Part shown: positions 25,030 through 34,112 of the stretch, in pieces
Numbering within the stretch: position 1 is the stretch's first letter
Layout of the letters: every line of letters starts with the position of its first letter
Assembly: GCA_039810245.1 (NCBI GenBank)
Contig: JBDHWQ010000017.1
Coordinates: forward strand, 17,028 to 81,027
Direction: 5' to 3'
DNA from: CALDSL01 sp039810245
GTDB taxonomy: Bacteria; Chloroflexota; Anaerolineae; Anaerolineales; Anaerolineaceae
DNA: 64,000 nt
Translations under genes and position numbers: made by a program
Notes under the pieces: model-generated
What the model saw: the letters and a program-made list of their open reading frames with translations, nothing else
What the model was told of the DNA's origin: nothing
Database searches by the model: none

Positions 25030-26607
25030 ATGCTCAGAAAAAAAGTTCGCACTGCGATTGGTCAGGCGCTGATCGCCGGACTGTTAATCATTATTGGTTT
25101 GGGCCCAACACAGGCCGTCACGTACGGTCAAACTGGGAAAATTAACTGGTCGGCGCCCATTTCATTCGAGCGCACTGGCTGGTTCCCGGATATCACCAGT
25201 GATGCCACCGGACGGGTGCATATTGCCTGGTCGAACAGCGTGATCAACGCCATCCGTGGTGGCACCGGCTCGGAACGCCAGGGTTTCGACGTGGTGCTGT
25301 ATACCAGCAGCACCAATGGCGTGGATTGGGAACCGATCAACGAGATCGCCGCGCTGCGCGAGCCGGTGGTGGGCAATGTGGAAGTGACCCGCCCGGCGCT
25401 GCTGGTGGATAAAGAAGGTTACTTTCACATGACCTTCCGCGATATCAATGTATGGTATTCGCACGCTCCGGCGGCCCTGGCGGCCGATGCCCGCAGTTGG
25501 GAACAACCGGTGCAGGTGAACAGTAACGAGATGGCGTATTTCTCACGGCTGGCGGAAGATTCGAAAGGCCGGCTGCACATGGTCTACACCGAGGCCGTGC
25601 CCACCAGCGAGTGCCTGATCTGCTACCATGTGCAATACCGTTACTCGGACGACGAGGGCAAGACCTGGTCTACCGAGACCGATATCTCGGTGATCCCCAC
25701 CGGTGCGGTAAAGACCACCATCCTGATTGACGGCAAAGACAACGTGCACGTGGTATGGGAAGCCGGCCGCGGCGGTACGCTGGGCCACGTGGTGGACCCG
25801 ACTTCGGTGATGTATACCGTATCGTACAACCGCGGGCTAAGCTGGAGCAATCCGATTGAGCTGGTTGCGCCGGAAGGCGAGCGCAGTCACAACGTGACTA
25901 TTGGGCAGGATGGTGACGGTAACCTGGTGACCGCCTGGCTGTCGCTGCCGGACGATATGGTGTATTACGCGGTTTCGATGGATAACGGCCTTTCCTGGAG
26001 CACGCCCGCGCCGATCCCGGGCATTATGGGGGCCTGGGCGAACTATAGCAACCGCCTGGATACCTACTCGATGGCCACCGACAGCGCCGGTAATCTGCAC
26101 ATGGTTCTGGTGGGTCGCGCTACGGCTACCGATGAAAAACTGACGCTGTACCACATGACCTGGGATGGCACGGCCTGGCTGGCGCCCGACGCGATCGTTT
26201 CGTACACCGGAGACACGCCTGAATGGCCTCGCATTGCCATCAGCAATGGCAACCAGCTCAACGTGACCTGGTTTGTGCGCCCGGAAGACTTCGTCTGGGC
26301 GGCGGCCGGGGATTATTATAAGATCTGGTTCTCTCGCGCGCGGGTGAACGCGCCGTATATTGCTTCGCAGGATTACCCGCCTGTGTCAGTGGATGTGACC
26401 GAAACACCCACGGTGGAGCCGACACTGCCAGCCGAGACGCCGTACCCGACGCCGGTGCCGCTGAACGTCAGCCTGCCTGAGGAAGCGATCAGCCAGGACA
26501 CTGTGTCTGAGGTAGGGCAGCTCAACTTGCTCCTGCGCGCGCTGATCCCTGCCGCTGTGCTGACCGGCGGGCTGCTGGCGGTCATCCTGATCCGCAAGCG
26601 CTGGTAG
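25030..26607 (+). CDS. Membrane-anchored sialidase-like (BNR/Asp-box) beta-propeller protein
   Basis: The 525-residue protein has an N-terminal signal segment (residues 8-30), a propeller body, a TPTVEPTLPAETPYPTPVP linker (about 457-478) and a C-terminal helix ending in KKRW-like basic residues (LLLRALIPAAVLTGGLLAVI). It should face outward. Asp-box-type turns SDDEGKTW, SMDNGLSW, SYNRGLSW and STNGVDWE are present, as in sialidases and related propellers. I could not find a convincing arginine triad, so binding and trimming of glycan are both possible. It heads the operon that also encodes a GT4, the chain-length regulator and RmlC. Confidence 0.7.
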   Translation: MLRKKVRTAIGQALIAGLLIIIGLGPTQAVTYGQTGKINWSAPISFERTGWFPDITSDATGRVHIAWSNSVINAIRGGTGSERQGFDVVLYTSSTNGVDWEPINEIAALREPVVGNVEVTRPALLVDKEGYFHMTFRDINVWYSHAPAALAADARSWEQPVQVNSNEMAYFSRLAEDSKGRLHMVYTEAVPTSECLICYHVQYRYSDDEGKTWSTETDISVIPTGAVKTTILIDGKDNVHVVWEAGRGGTLGHVVDPTSVMYTVSYNRGLSWSNPIELVAPEGERSHNVTIGQDGDGNLVTAWLSLPDDMVYYAVSMDNGLSWSTPAPIPGIMGAWANYSNRLDTYSMATDSAGNLHMVLVGRATATDEKLTLYHMTWDGTAWLAPDAIVSYTGDTPEWPRIAISNGNQLNVTWFVRPEDFVWAAAGDYYKIWFSRARVNAPYIASQDYPPVSVDVTETPTVEPTLPAETPYPTPVPLNVSLPEEAISQDTVSEVGQLNLLLRALIPAAVLTGGLLAVILIRKRW

Positions 26608-26623
26608 ACAAGGGGGAAACGGA

Positions 26624-27877
26624 TTGGACCAGCCATTAAACATTCTCTATGTCGTGCCCTACGTGCCCAACCTGATCCGCGTGCGGCCGTATAACCTGAT
26701 CCGAAATCTGGCCGAGCGCGGGCACTGTGTGACGGTGGCCACGCTGTACACCAGCGAGCGCGAGCGGCTGGAAGCCGAAAAGCTGCGCGCGTTTGTAAGC
26801 GGGATGCGCACATTCCCCATGCCCACGCTGCGTTCGCTGGCGAACGCAGCCATGGCGCTGCCCAGCCGCGTGCCGCTGCAAGCCGTGTATGCGTGGAACG
26901 TGGCATTCGCGCAGGCGCTGGCGGAGATGGCCCCATCATTTGACGTGGTGCACGTGGAGCACCTGCGCGGCGCGCGCTATGGCCTGTACCTGAAGAATGA
27001 GCTGGCCGCGCGCGGCGTTTGCCCGCCGGTGGTGTGGGACAGCGTAGACTGCATCACGCTGTTATTCCGCCAGGCGGCAGCCAGCAGCCGCAGCCTGCCC
27101 AAACGGCTGATCACCCGGCTGGACCTGCGCCGCACCGAGACGTACGAAGGCTGGCTGGCGCGACAGTTCGACCACGTGGCGGTGACTTCGGCGCTGGATC
27201 AAAAGGCCCTGGCCTCGCTGATGCCGTCCGGCAGCCCGATTTCCAGCATTTCGGTGCTGGCCAACGGGGTTGACCTGGATTACTTTACGCCCGACCCGAG
27301 CGTGGAGCGCGAGCCAGCCACGCTGGTGATCAGCGGCAAGATGAGCTATCACGCCAACGTGACGATGACGCTTAACCTGATCCAGAACATCATGCCGATC
27401 GTGTGGGCGCGCCGGCCGGATACGCGCGTGCTGGTGGTGGGCAAAGACCCGCCGCGGGAAATTCAAGCGCTGGGGGCGAATCCCAACGTAATTGTGACAG
27501 GCACGGTGGACGATATTCGCCCGTACCTGTACCGCGCTACCATGGCGGTCACCCCGATCACCTACGGGACGGGCATCCAGAACAAGGTGCTGGAGGCGAT
27601 GGCCTGCGCCACGCCAGTCGTATCCACGCCGCAGGCGGTTTCCGCGCTGCGCGTGGCCCCGGGGCGCGATGTGCTGGTAGCGCAAGAGCCGATCGCGTTT
27701 GGCGAGGCGGTGTTAAAACTACTGACCGATATTCCACTACAGCGACAGGTAGGGCAGGCCGGGCGCGCGTATGTCGAAGCGCACCACAAGTGGTCTGAGA
27801 TTGCGGCTGAACTGGAAACGATTTATCGAGACGCGATCCGCGCGACCGGAAAAACGCTGGAAAGGGAACAGGTATGA
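26624..27877 (+). CDS. Glycosyltransferase family 4
   Basis: The start is TTG 26624, supported by AGGGG (26611-26615) 8 nt upstream and by the absence of another in-frame start before residue 60. The 417-residue protein opens NILYVVPYVPNLIRVRPYNL, where the acceptor loop is Arg-rich instead of Gly-rich. Its C-terminal domain has VISGKMSYHANVTMTLNLI and VTPITYGTGIQNKVLEAMA with both EX7E-type positions. It is the third member of the paralogous set with 11475 and 15058. ATGA couples it to the Wzz/kinase gene, 16 bp after the sialidase-like gene. Confidence 0.9.
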   Translation: MDQPLNILYVVPYVPNLIRVRPYNLIRNLAERGHCVTVATLYTSERERLEAEKLRAFVSGMRTFPMPTLRSLANAAMALPSRVPLQAVYAWNVAFAQALAEMAPSFDVVHVEHLRGARYGLYLKNELAARGVCPPVVWDSVDCITLLFRQAAASSRSLPKRLITRLDLRRTETYEGWLARQFDHVAVTSALDQKALASLMPSGSPISSISVLANGVDLDYFTPDPSVEREPATLVISGKMSYHANVTMTLNLIQNIMPIVWARRPDTRVLVVGKDPPREIQALGANPNVIVTGTVDDIRPYLYRATMAVTPITYGTGIQNKVLEAMACATPVVSTPQAVSALRVAPGRDVLVAQEPIAFGEAVLKLLTDIPLQRQVGQAGRAYVEAHHKWSEIAAELETIYRDAIRATGKTLEREQV

Positions 27878-29475
27878 AAACCAAAGAATATTTTGCCCCG
27901 TTATTGAAGTGGTGGTGGCTGATTCTGATTGCGATGCTGGTGGGAGGGGGCTCGGCATACCTGGCCACCCGCCCGTTGCCGTGGGTGTACGAAGCGCACT
28001 CCACGCTGGTGATTGGGCGTTTTCTATTCAGCCTCAACCCGACCCAGGATGAGCTGTACCTGAGCCAGCAACTGGCGCAAACCTACGCAGATATTGCTGA
28101 CCGCGAACCGGTGCGCAATGCCACCATGAAAGCGCTGGGCATCAATGCCCTGCCAGATTTTGAAGCACGCCCGCTGGCAAACGGGCCATTTATGGAAATT
28201 TCCGTAACGTATACCGACCCGGTAGTGGCGCAAGCGGTTGCTAACGAGCTGGCGCGCCAGTTGATCCTGCTCAGCCCGGCAAGCCTGCAGCAAAGCGATG
28301 ATGCCGGATCGAGCGCGTTCGTACAAGAACAACTCAAAGACGTGCAGGATAAAATCAACCGCACCAAGACCGAAATCAAGAAGAAACAGGCCGACCTGGC
28401 CACGCTCAACAGCGCGGTGCTGATCCAGCAGACGGAAAATGAGCTCAACGCGCTGGACACGCGCCTGACCTCGCTGCAGCAGATTTACGCCAACATGCAG
28501 GCCACCATGCCGCAGAGCGCGCGCAACCAGCTAAGCATCTATGAAACCGCCGACCTGCCGGTGCGCCCGGTTGGGCCTAATAAAATCCTGATTATTCTGC
28601 TGGCCGTGGTGGGCGGGTTTGTGCTGTCGGCGCTGGCGGCGTATGGTATTGAAGCGCTGGACACATCGGTAAAAACGCAAGAAGAGATCGTGCGGCTGCT
28701 GGATAAGCCGGTGATTGGCCGCGTTGCGGTGATGCCGGGCAGCGGAAAGCGCCTGGCTTTTGTGGCCGACCAGCCGCAATCGGGCGTGACGGAGGATTTC
28801 CGCCTGCTGCGCACCAACCTCGAATTCTTTGCGGTGGACCAGCCACAAAAGACGCTGATGATCACCAGCGCCAGTCTGGGTGATGGCAAGTCCACGGTTT
28901 CCGCGAACCTGGCGATTATGCTGGCCATGGACAGCAACTACCAGCAGATCATCCTGGTGGAAGCAGATTTCCGCCGCCCGGTGCTGGCGGAAGGTCTGGG
29001 GCTGGAGCAGACGGTGGGTCTGAGCGATATGATTTCGCATAACCTGCCGGTGCGTGAAATGTTGATCCCGTATCCGGACAACCCGCGCCTGAAAGTGCTG
29101 CCGGCGGGGACGATTCCGCCTAACCCGACTGAGCTGCTGCTGTCGCAGCGCATGGATCACATCATCGAAGAACTGCGCGGGATGGCGGATAAGATCGTGT
29201 TTGACGCGCCACCGGTGACCGTGGCGGATGCCTCGGTGCTGGCGAAAAAGGTGGACGGTGTGCTGGTGGTCGTGCGGCCGGGCATCTCGTCGCGCTCGGC
29301 GGTGACGGCGATGAACGAGCAGCTTAAGCGGGTGGGGGCAAACGTGCTGGGTATTGTGCTGAACACGGTACGCGGCCGCAGCACCTACTACGCGACACAA
29401 TATAACAAACGCAAGCGCCCGGGCCGCCGCAAGCCATCCGAGCTTGGCGCGGAAACGCGCATCGAAGGTGCGTAG
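27874..29475 (+). CDS. Wzz-domain/BY-kinase polysaccharide co-polymerase (chain-length regulator)
   Basis: The 533-residue protein combines an N-terminal Wzz segment (helix about 14-34, coiled coil about 140-210, second helix about 230-250) with a cytoplasmic tyrosine autokinase. Walker A is in SASLGDGKST (about 333-342), Walker A' in VEADFRRP (about 362-369) and Walker B in IVFDAPPV (about 441-448). A small cluster, TYYATQY, near the C-terminus could be the autophosphorylation site, though it is shorter than in proteobacterial Wzc. The role is to set chain length and couple polymerisation to export. Translation is coupled to the GT4 upstream. Confidence 0.9.
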   Translation: MKTKEYFAPLLKWWWLILIAMLVGGGSAYLATRPLPWVYEAHSTLVIGRFLFSLNPTQDELYLSQQLAQTYADIADREPVRNATMKALGINALPDFEARPLANGPFMEISVTYTDPVVAQAVANELARQLILLSPASLQQSDDAGSSAFVQEQLKDVQDKINRTKTEIKKKQADLATLNSAVLIQQTENELNALDTRLTSLQQIYANMQATMPQSARNQLSIYETADLPVRPVGPNKILIILLAVVGGFVLSALAAYGIEALDTSVKTQEEIVRLLDKPVIGRVAVMPGSGKRLAFVADQPQSGVTEDFRLLRTNLEFFAVDQPQKTLMITSASLGDGKSTVSANLAIMLAMDSNYQQIILVEADFRRPVLAEGLGLEQTVGLSDMISHNLPVREMLIPYPDNPRLKVLPAGTIPPNPTELLLSQRMDHIIEELRGMADKIVFDAPPVTVADASVLAKKVDGVLVVVRPGISSRSAVTAMNEQLKRVGANVLGIVLNTVRGRSTYYATQYNKRKRPGRRKPSELGAETRIEGA

Positions 29476-29509
29476 CGCTGCCGGTTTTGGGGGCGAAAAG
29501 GGGACATCC

Positions 29510-30064
29510 ATGGAAATTTGCCAGACGTCGCTGCCGGGCGTGCTGTTAATGGCGCCGAAAGTGTTTGAAGACCCGCGCGGGTTTTTTATGGAAACCTATC
29601 GCTATAGCGAGATGGAAGCCCTGGGCATACCAGCGTTTGTGCAGGGCAACCACTCCGGCTCGGTGCGCGGCACGCTGCGCGGGCTTCACTACCAGGTGCG
29701 CCAGAGTCAGGGCAAGCTGGTACGCTGCGTGGCGGGCGAAGTGTTCGATGTAGCGGTGGACATCCGTCCCGGCTCGGAGACGTTTGGCCGCTGGTTTGGC
29801 GCGGTGCTTTCGGCAGCCAACCGGCAGATGATGTGGGTCCCGGCCGGTCTGGCGCATGGGTTCCTGACGCTGAGCGAGTGGGCCGAGATCGTTTACCAGG
29901 CTACGGATTATTACGCGCCGCTATGGGAGCGCACCCTGTTATGGAATGACGCTTCGGTCGGTGTGCAGTGGCCGCTGGAGCAGTACGGCATCGCTCCGCT
30001 GCTCTCGCCCAAAGACGAGCTTGGCAAGCTGCTGGCGGAAATTGATCTGCCTGAGCTGGCATAA
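29510..30064 (+). CDS. rfbC: dTDP-4-dehydrorhamnose 3,5-epimerase
   Basis: The start ATG 29510 follows AAAAGGGG; the longer frame runs into the kinase gene. The 184-residue RmlC cupin has DPRGFFMETYR, the NHSGSVRGTLRGLHYQ strand with the catalytic base His60, VFDVAVDIR, and MWVPAGLAHGFLTLSE with metal-free cupin geometry. The catalytic tyrosine lies in YQATDYYAP. It makes dTDP-4-keto-L-rhamnose on the way to dTDP-L-rhamnose. RmlA, RmlB and RmlD are not in the window, so they must lie elsewhere. It is the last gene of the polysaccharide locus. Confidence 0.95.
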   Translation: MEICQTSLPGVLLMAPKVFEDPRGFFMETYRYSEMEALGIPAFVQGNHSGSVRGTLRGLHYQVRQSQGKLVRCVAGEVFDVAVDIRPGSETFGRWFGAVLSAANRQMMWVPAGLAHGFLTLSEWAEIVYQATDYYAPLWERTLLWNDASVGVQWPLEQYGIAPLLSPKDELGKLLAEIDLPELA

Positions 30065-30065
30065 A

Positions 30066-30116
30066 CAGGAAGCACAAAAAATGGGCTGCGTCGCAGCCCA
30101 TTTTTTGTGCTTCCTG
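30066..30116. terminator. Perfect 25-bp bidirectional terminator between rfbC and the ABC permease
   Basis: Arms 30066-30090 and 30092-30116 are perfectly complementary around a single T. The core is GGGCTGCG/CGCAGCCC, flanked by A6 and T6 runs, so it can terminate both converging transcripts. Confidence 0.92.
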
Positions 30117-30128
30117 CAGGTCCGTATC

Positions 30129-31655
30129 TTAGCCGGTGGCCATTTTGCGGCGCATGAGCAGCCAGCTTACCAGGAACATAACCACGCCAATGGCCGCCAG
30201 GCCGCCGATGAGGGTCAGGTTGAGATTATTACCGCGCAGCATGATGTCTTGCAGCAGCACCGTGCCGTATGTGGCGGGTAGCAGCCACGACACGATGCGC
30301 ACCGGGCCGGCCAGGTAGCGCAGGTCGAGGATGAAGCCGCTGAAGAACACGCTGAGCAGCAGGGCGATCATGGCGAACTGGACTGCCTGGCTTTCGGTGC
30401 CGGCCACCAGCGAGATGAAGAAGCCGATGCCCAGCGAGGCGAACAGCAGCAGGAACGCGACGATGGCAAAGTTGGCCCATGACCCGAGCATGGGTACACC
30501 CAGGCCGTAGTACAACAGCAGTGACAGGATCACGGCGATGAGCGCGCCGAAGAACAGGTAGCTGAGGTACTTGCCGATCATGGTCTGGCCGGATGTGACC
30601 GGCGAGACGCGGAACAGCTCCATCATCCCGGCGCGGCGCTCGCGCACAATGGACAGAGCGGCGACGGTGATGGTGATATGCTGGAGCAGCAGCACGATCA
30701 CGCCCGGGGTAAAGAAAGCCATGGGCGTGAACTGGAATTCGCTGATACCGTAGACCTTGCTGGTAAAGGGACGGGTGAGCACGTTAGGGGAAATGCTGCG
30801 GAACTCGGCCAACTGGCTTTCCAGGTCGCCCAGCTCTTTTTCCTGCTTGTCCAGGTCGGCGATCTCGGCGTTGTAATTGTCTTTTTCCACCACCTCGTTG
30901 GTGTTGGAGGGGTTGTTCTGTACGCTGTCCAGCAGGCTGAGGATGCTTCCCGCGCTGTTGGGCTGATTGGAGCTGGCGCCCATATTTTGTTCCACGCCAT
31001 TGAGCAGGCCGGCGCTGGCGCCCACCGCCAGGGCCAGCGAGGAAATGTTACCGCGCATCTGGCGCTGCTGCGAGCGGGCTTCGCCAACGTTCCCTGCCTG
31101 GAGCGCAGCCTTCATGGCGGCAGCGTTCTGGCGCGCGGCGCTGACCTCTTCCTGGACGCTGGCGGCATCCGACTGGCCTTCTTCGGCGGCCTGGGAGAGC
31201 ACGCGCCGGTTAACTTCCTGCACGTAAACCTGGCCCAGGTATTCGATGTAACTGATCTGCGCAGGGTCGATCTCGTTGTGGTAGATCTCGAAAGAAGCCT
31301 GCTCGTTGTTGCGGATCGTCTCGCTGGCATTTTCGGGGACAACGACGAGCATATCGATCTGGTTGTTGCGCAGCATGCGCCGGGCGCCTTCCAGGTCGGC
31401 GGTCATGCCCTGGTATACGAGTTGCGGACTGATGGTGGGGGCATATTCGTTGATCTGCGCCGCCAATGGGCTGTCCTGGTTCTGCACCACGAACAGCGTA
31501 CGCACCGCGCGGGCCTGGTTGGTGTAGCCCAGGCCGAACAGCAGCAGGATGAGGAACGGGCCGAACACCAGCGCCAGGATCAGGCGCGGCTGGCGCAAGA
31601 CTTCAATAATTTCCTTGCGCAGAAAAGCAGACATGCGGATGAGGAACTTACCCAC
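30129..31655 (-). CDS. ABC-2 type exporter permease with large extracytoplasmic domain
   Basis: The 508-residue protein has one N-terminal helix (about 25-45). A soluble domain of about 240 residues follows, containing a helical stretch ADLDKQEKELGDLESQLAEF. Five or six membrane helices end the chain from about 310. This is the layout of ABC2_membrane-type permeases of the YhgE/LinA-like kind. The substrate is unknown; drugs, lipids or peptides are all possible. The start at 31655 overlaps the upstream ATPase gene by 8 bp, so the pair form one transporter. The gene converges on rfbC across the 25-bp terminator. Confidence 0.87.
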   Translation of the reverse strand: MGKFLIRMSAFLRKEIIEVLRQPRLILALVFGPFLILLLFGLGYTNQARAVRTLFVVQNQDSPLAAQINEYAPTISPQLVYQGMTADLEGARRMLRNNQIDMLVVVPENASETIRNNEQASFEIYHNEIDPAQISYIEYLGQVYVQEVNRRVLSQAAEEGQSDAASVQEEVSAARQNAAAMKAALQAGNVGEARSQQRQMRGNISSLALAVGASAGLLNGVEQNMGASSNQPNSAGSILSLLDSVQNNPSNTNEVVEKDNYNAEIADLDKQEKELGDLESQLAEFRSISPNVLTRPFTSKVYGISEFQFTPMAFFTPGVIVLLLQHITITVAALSIVRERRAGMMELFRVSPVTSGQTMIGKYLSYLFFGALIAVILSLLLYYGLGVPMLGSWANFAIVAFLLLFASLGIGFFISLVAGTESQAVQFAMIALLLSVFFSGFILDLRYLAGPVRIVSWLLPATYGTVLLQDIMLRGNNLNLTLIGGLAAIGVVMFLVSWLLMRRKMATG

Positions 31656-32676
31656 GTTTCACCTCTTCGCCCGTCAGACCACTGGCGGTCTGGTTCTCGG
31701 TATTGGCGGCGCGGGCTGCTTCGACAATACTGACAAAAACATCGTCAAATGGAGGCAGGTATTCTTCCACTGATTTGACCGCGATATTGTGCTCGTTCGT
31801 CCAATTGATGATATCGGGGATGGCGGTGCTGGCTTCTTCGACGATCAGCCGCAGCGCGTTAGAGCCGGTCTGGTAACCGCCGGTACGGCGCACAAACGGC
31901 AGTTGCTGTAACTGGCCGATTTCGGACCAGCCCAGCGGCTGTTCGGTGGTCAGGTCTACCACATCACCGTTGAAGGCGCGGCGGCGCAACCCTTCGGGCG
32001 TTTCCATCATCAGCAGGCGTCCTTCGGCCATCACACCCACGTAGTCACAGTAAGCAGCTTCGTTAACATACTGCGTGGTAATAAACATGGTGCGCCCGCT
32101 GGCCTTCAGCTCCTGGAACTGGTCCCAGAACTTGCGGCGCAGGATCGGATCGATGCCGGCGGTGGGTTCGTCGAGGAAGATCAGCTCGGGGTTATGGATC
32201 AGCGAAGAGGCAAGCGCCAGGCGGCGCTGCATGCCGCCGGAAATCTGGCGCGCCAGCTTGTTACGGTGCTCATCCAGCTCAACGAACTCGAGCAGCGAGC
32301 GAATACGCTTGCCGCGACCAAAAATCTTCATGCCATACAGCGAGGCGGCGAAGTTCATGTTTTCCATGATGCTCAGGTCGGGATAGAGCACGAAGAGCTG
32401 CGGCATATAGCCCATGCGCTCGCGCAGCCGGCTGTCGAAGCGGTCGGGGGCCAGCCCGAACACGCTGACTTCTCCCGCCGTGGGGCGATAAATGCCGGTC
32501 ATCAGGCGCACGGTGGTGGTTTTGCCACAGCCGCTGGGGCCGATGAAGCCGATGATTTTGCCCTGCTGGATCTGGAAATTGAGATCCTGCACGGCGTAGT
32601 CATTGCCAAACTGCTTGGTGAGGCCGCGCGCGCTGACAGTAACGGCGGGCGTGGCGTTGGGTGTTGCTGCTACCAT
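31648..32676 (-). CDS. ABC transporter ATP-binding protein
   Basis: I place the start at ATG 32676, with TCACCT (AGGTGA) just upstream; the longer frame adds 16 unlikely residues. The 342-residue ATPase has Walker A GPSGCGKTT (46-54), the signature ISGGMQRRLA, Walker B LIFLDEPTAGID and a switch block MFITTQYVNEA. The last 100 residues form a C-terminal extension typical of exporters of the DrrA/CcmA type. It partners with the permease that overlaps its 3' end. The gene lies 83 bp downstream of a GTPase gene on the same strand and may be co-transcribed with it. Confidence 0.95.
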   Translation of the reverse strand: MVAATPNATPAVTVSARGLTKQFGNDYAVQDLNFQIQQGKIIGFIGPSGCGKTTTVRLMTGIYRPTAGEVSVFGLAPDRFDSRLRERMGYMPQLFVLYPDLSIMENMNFAASLYGMKIFGRGKRIRSLLEFVELDEHRNKLARQISGGMQRRLALASSLIHNPELIFLDEPTAGIDPILRRKFWDQFQELKASGRTMFITTQYVNEAAYCDYVGVMAEGRLLMMETPEGLRRRAFNGDVVDLTTEQPLGWSEIGQLQQLPFVRRTGGYQTGSNALRLIVEEASTAIPDIINWTNEHNIAVKSVEEYLPPFDDVFVSIVEAARAANTENQTASGLTGEEVKRG

Positions 32677-32759
32677 TGTTTCACCTGTAAAATGTCTGTT
32701 CCTGTTGGCCCCCACCAAGCGCACGGGGAGCCTCTTATCTTTACCCGGAGGGTGCGGCG

Positions 32760-33983
32760 CTATGGCTGGCGGGTTTTTTCCAGCACTTCCGTGTCTTTTA
32801 AGGCTTCCTCGACCTGTTTCTTGAGCTCTTCTTTGGACGGGCGGCGTTTGCCCAGGCCCTTGAGCGTTTGCATGAGCTGATCGGTGATCTTCCGTGTCAT
32901 CTGGTTGAGAGTGTCGTTGGAGATGCGCTCACCACTCTCAAACCAGCGCATGGCGGCCAGGCCCATCACTACGGTGGTAGAGGTGGCGATGGCCGCGGAG
33001 AGCAGCCAGCCGGGAATGCCGCCCAGCTTGCTCAGCTCGGCAAACAGCCGGCGGCCCAGGAAACCCAGGCCAAAGGTGGCGATAAGCTCGCGCGCGCGGC
33101 TTGGTGTTATGTCGTACTGGTAGATGCGCGCGATGCCCAGCACCATAATCGACTGGGTGACGAGCAGCGGGCCAAAATCGAGAACGGGCAGAGGGGTGAG
33201 CGCGATGGCAGCGGATACCGAGGCAGCGCTGACGATATTGCGCCAGGCGAGCTGCGCGCGGTATTCGGGTAGGGCGCGCCCCAGGGCGGTGATGAGCTGC
33301 GGCTCCGCCACGGCAATCGCCATCAACACCTGGCTCAGGTTGCGGCCGTCACGGGCGGCGATGGGAATGATCTGCGTTTTTTCGAGGCCCAGGTTGGCGG
33401 CCGCGCTCTGGACGACGGCTTCTTCCTCTTTGCGCACCATGTCAATTTTGTTGAGTACCACAATATAGGGCTTGCCCAGCGCGCGCAGATCGGAGAATAA
33501 CTGCTGTTCGGCCTTCTTGACGCCCTGGATGGCGTCAAACATGATAATAAGGAAATCGGCTGAGCGCGCGGCTTCAAATGCGCGGCGGCGCTCTTCATCA
33601 CCCACTTCGCCGGCGGCATCGGCGCCGGGGGTGTCGACCACGGCAAATAGCCCGGCATCGGCCTGCTGGTTAAAGCGCGTGGTTCCGGGTACCGGGCTGA
33701 CGGCGGCCTGATCTTCCTTGCGGTGGATGAACTGGTTGTACAGCGTGGATTTGCCCACGTTGGCCGGTCCGGTGATGGCAACCCGGTGTTTATCGCCAAA
33801 TGCCTGGCGGGCCTGGTTGATGGACATGCCTACCAGCGTGCGCAGCATATTGCTCTGCGGCGGAATACCACGGAACAGGGTGAGGATGCTCTCGCGTTCG
33901 GCGGGCGGCAGCGTGTCGAGCACGCGGCGTAACGTGGCGCGCATTTCTGGCGGCAGTTTATCGATTACCTCACTGGGTTCCAA
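32760..33983 (-). CDS. GTPase with C-terminal DUF697 membrane-associated domain
   Basis: The start is TTG 33983, supported by GGGAGG 8 nt upstream. The 407-residue protein has G1 GPANVGKS (72-79), G3 DTPGADA, G4 NKIDM and a DUF697-like C-terminal half with LTPLPVLDFGPLLVTQSIM and glycine-rich hydrophobic helices. Proteins of this kind (YcjF/YcjX-related and Era-like GTPases with DUF697) are thought to work at membranes, but the role is poorly known. It is followed by an ABC exporter on the same strand. The promoter region at 34066-34092 lies just upstream. Confidence 0.85.
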   Translation of the reverse strand: MEPSEVIDKLPPEMRATLRRVLDTLPPAERESILTLFRGIPPQSNMLRTLVGMSINQARQAFGDKHRVAITGPANVGKSTLYNQFIHRKEDQAAVSPVPGTTRFNQQADAGLFAVVDTPGADAAGEVGDEERRRAFEAARSADFLIIMFDAIQGVKKAEQQLFSDLRALGKPYIVVLNKIDMVRKEEEAVVQSAAANLGLEKTQIIPIAARDGRNLSQVLMAIAVAEPQLITALGRALPEYRAQLAWRNIVSAASVSAAIALTPLPVLDFGPLLVTQSIMVLGIARIYQYDITPSRARELIATFGLGFLGRRLFAELSKLGGIPGWLLSAAIATSTTVVMGLAAMRWFESGERISNDTLNQMTRKITDQLMQTLKGLGKRRPSKEELKKQVEEALKDTEVLEKTRQP

Positions 33984-34065
33984 TATTTTCCCTCCCGTTC
34001 ATTTTCCCCTGGTTCACCGCGCGATGTTTTTTCACGTCATTCCACGCGGATTGCTTTCAGACTGA

Positions 34066-34092
34066 CTTATACCACACCTGGCAGTGCTGCAA
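34066..34092 (-). promoter_or_regulatory. Weak candidate promoter for the GTPase gene
   Basis: On the minus strand, TTGCAG (34092-34087) and TATAAG (34071-34066) have a short spacer of 15 bp. It is the only AT-rich promoter-like sequence in the 129-bp gap. Confidence 0.35.
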
Positions 34093-34112
34093 GGGCGTTT
34101 TGCGGGAGAGTC

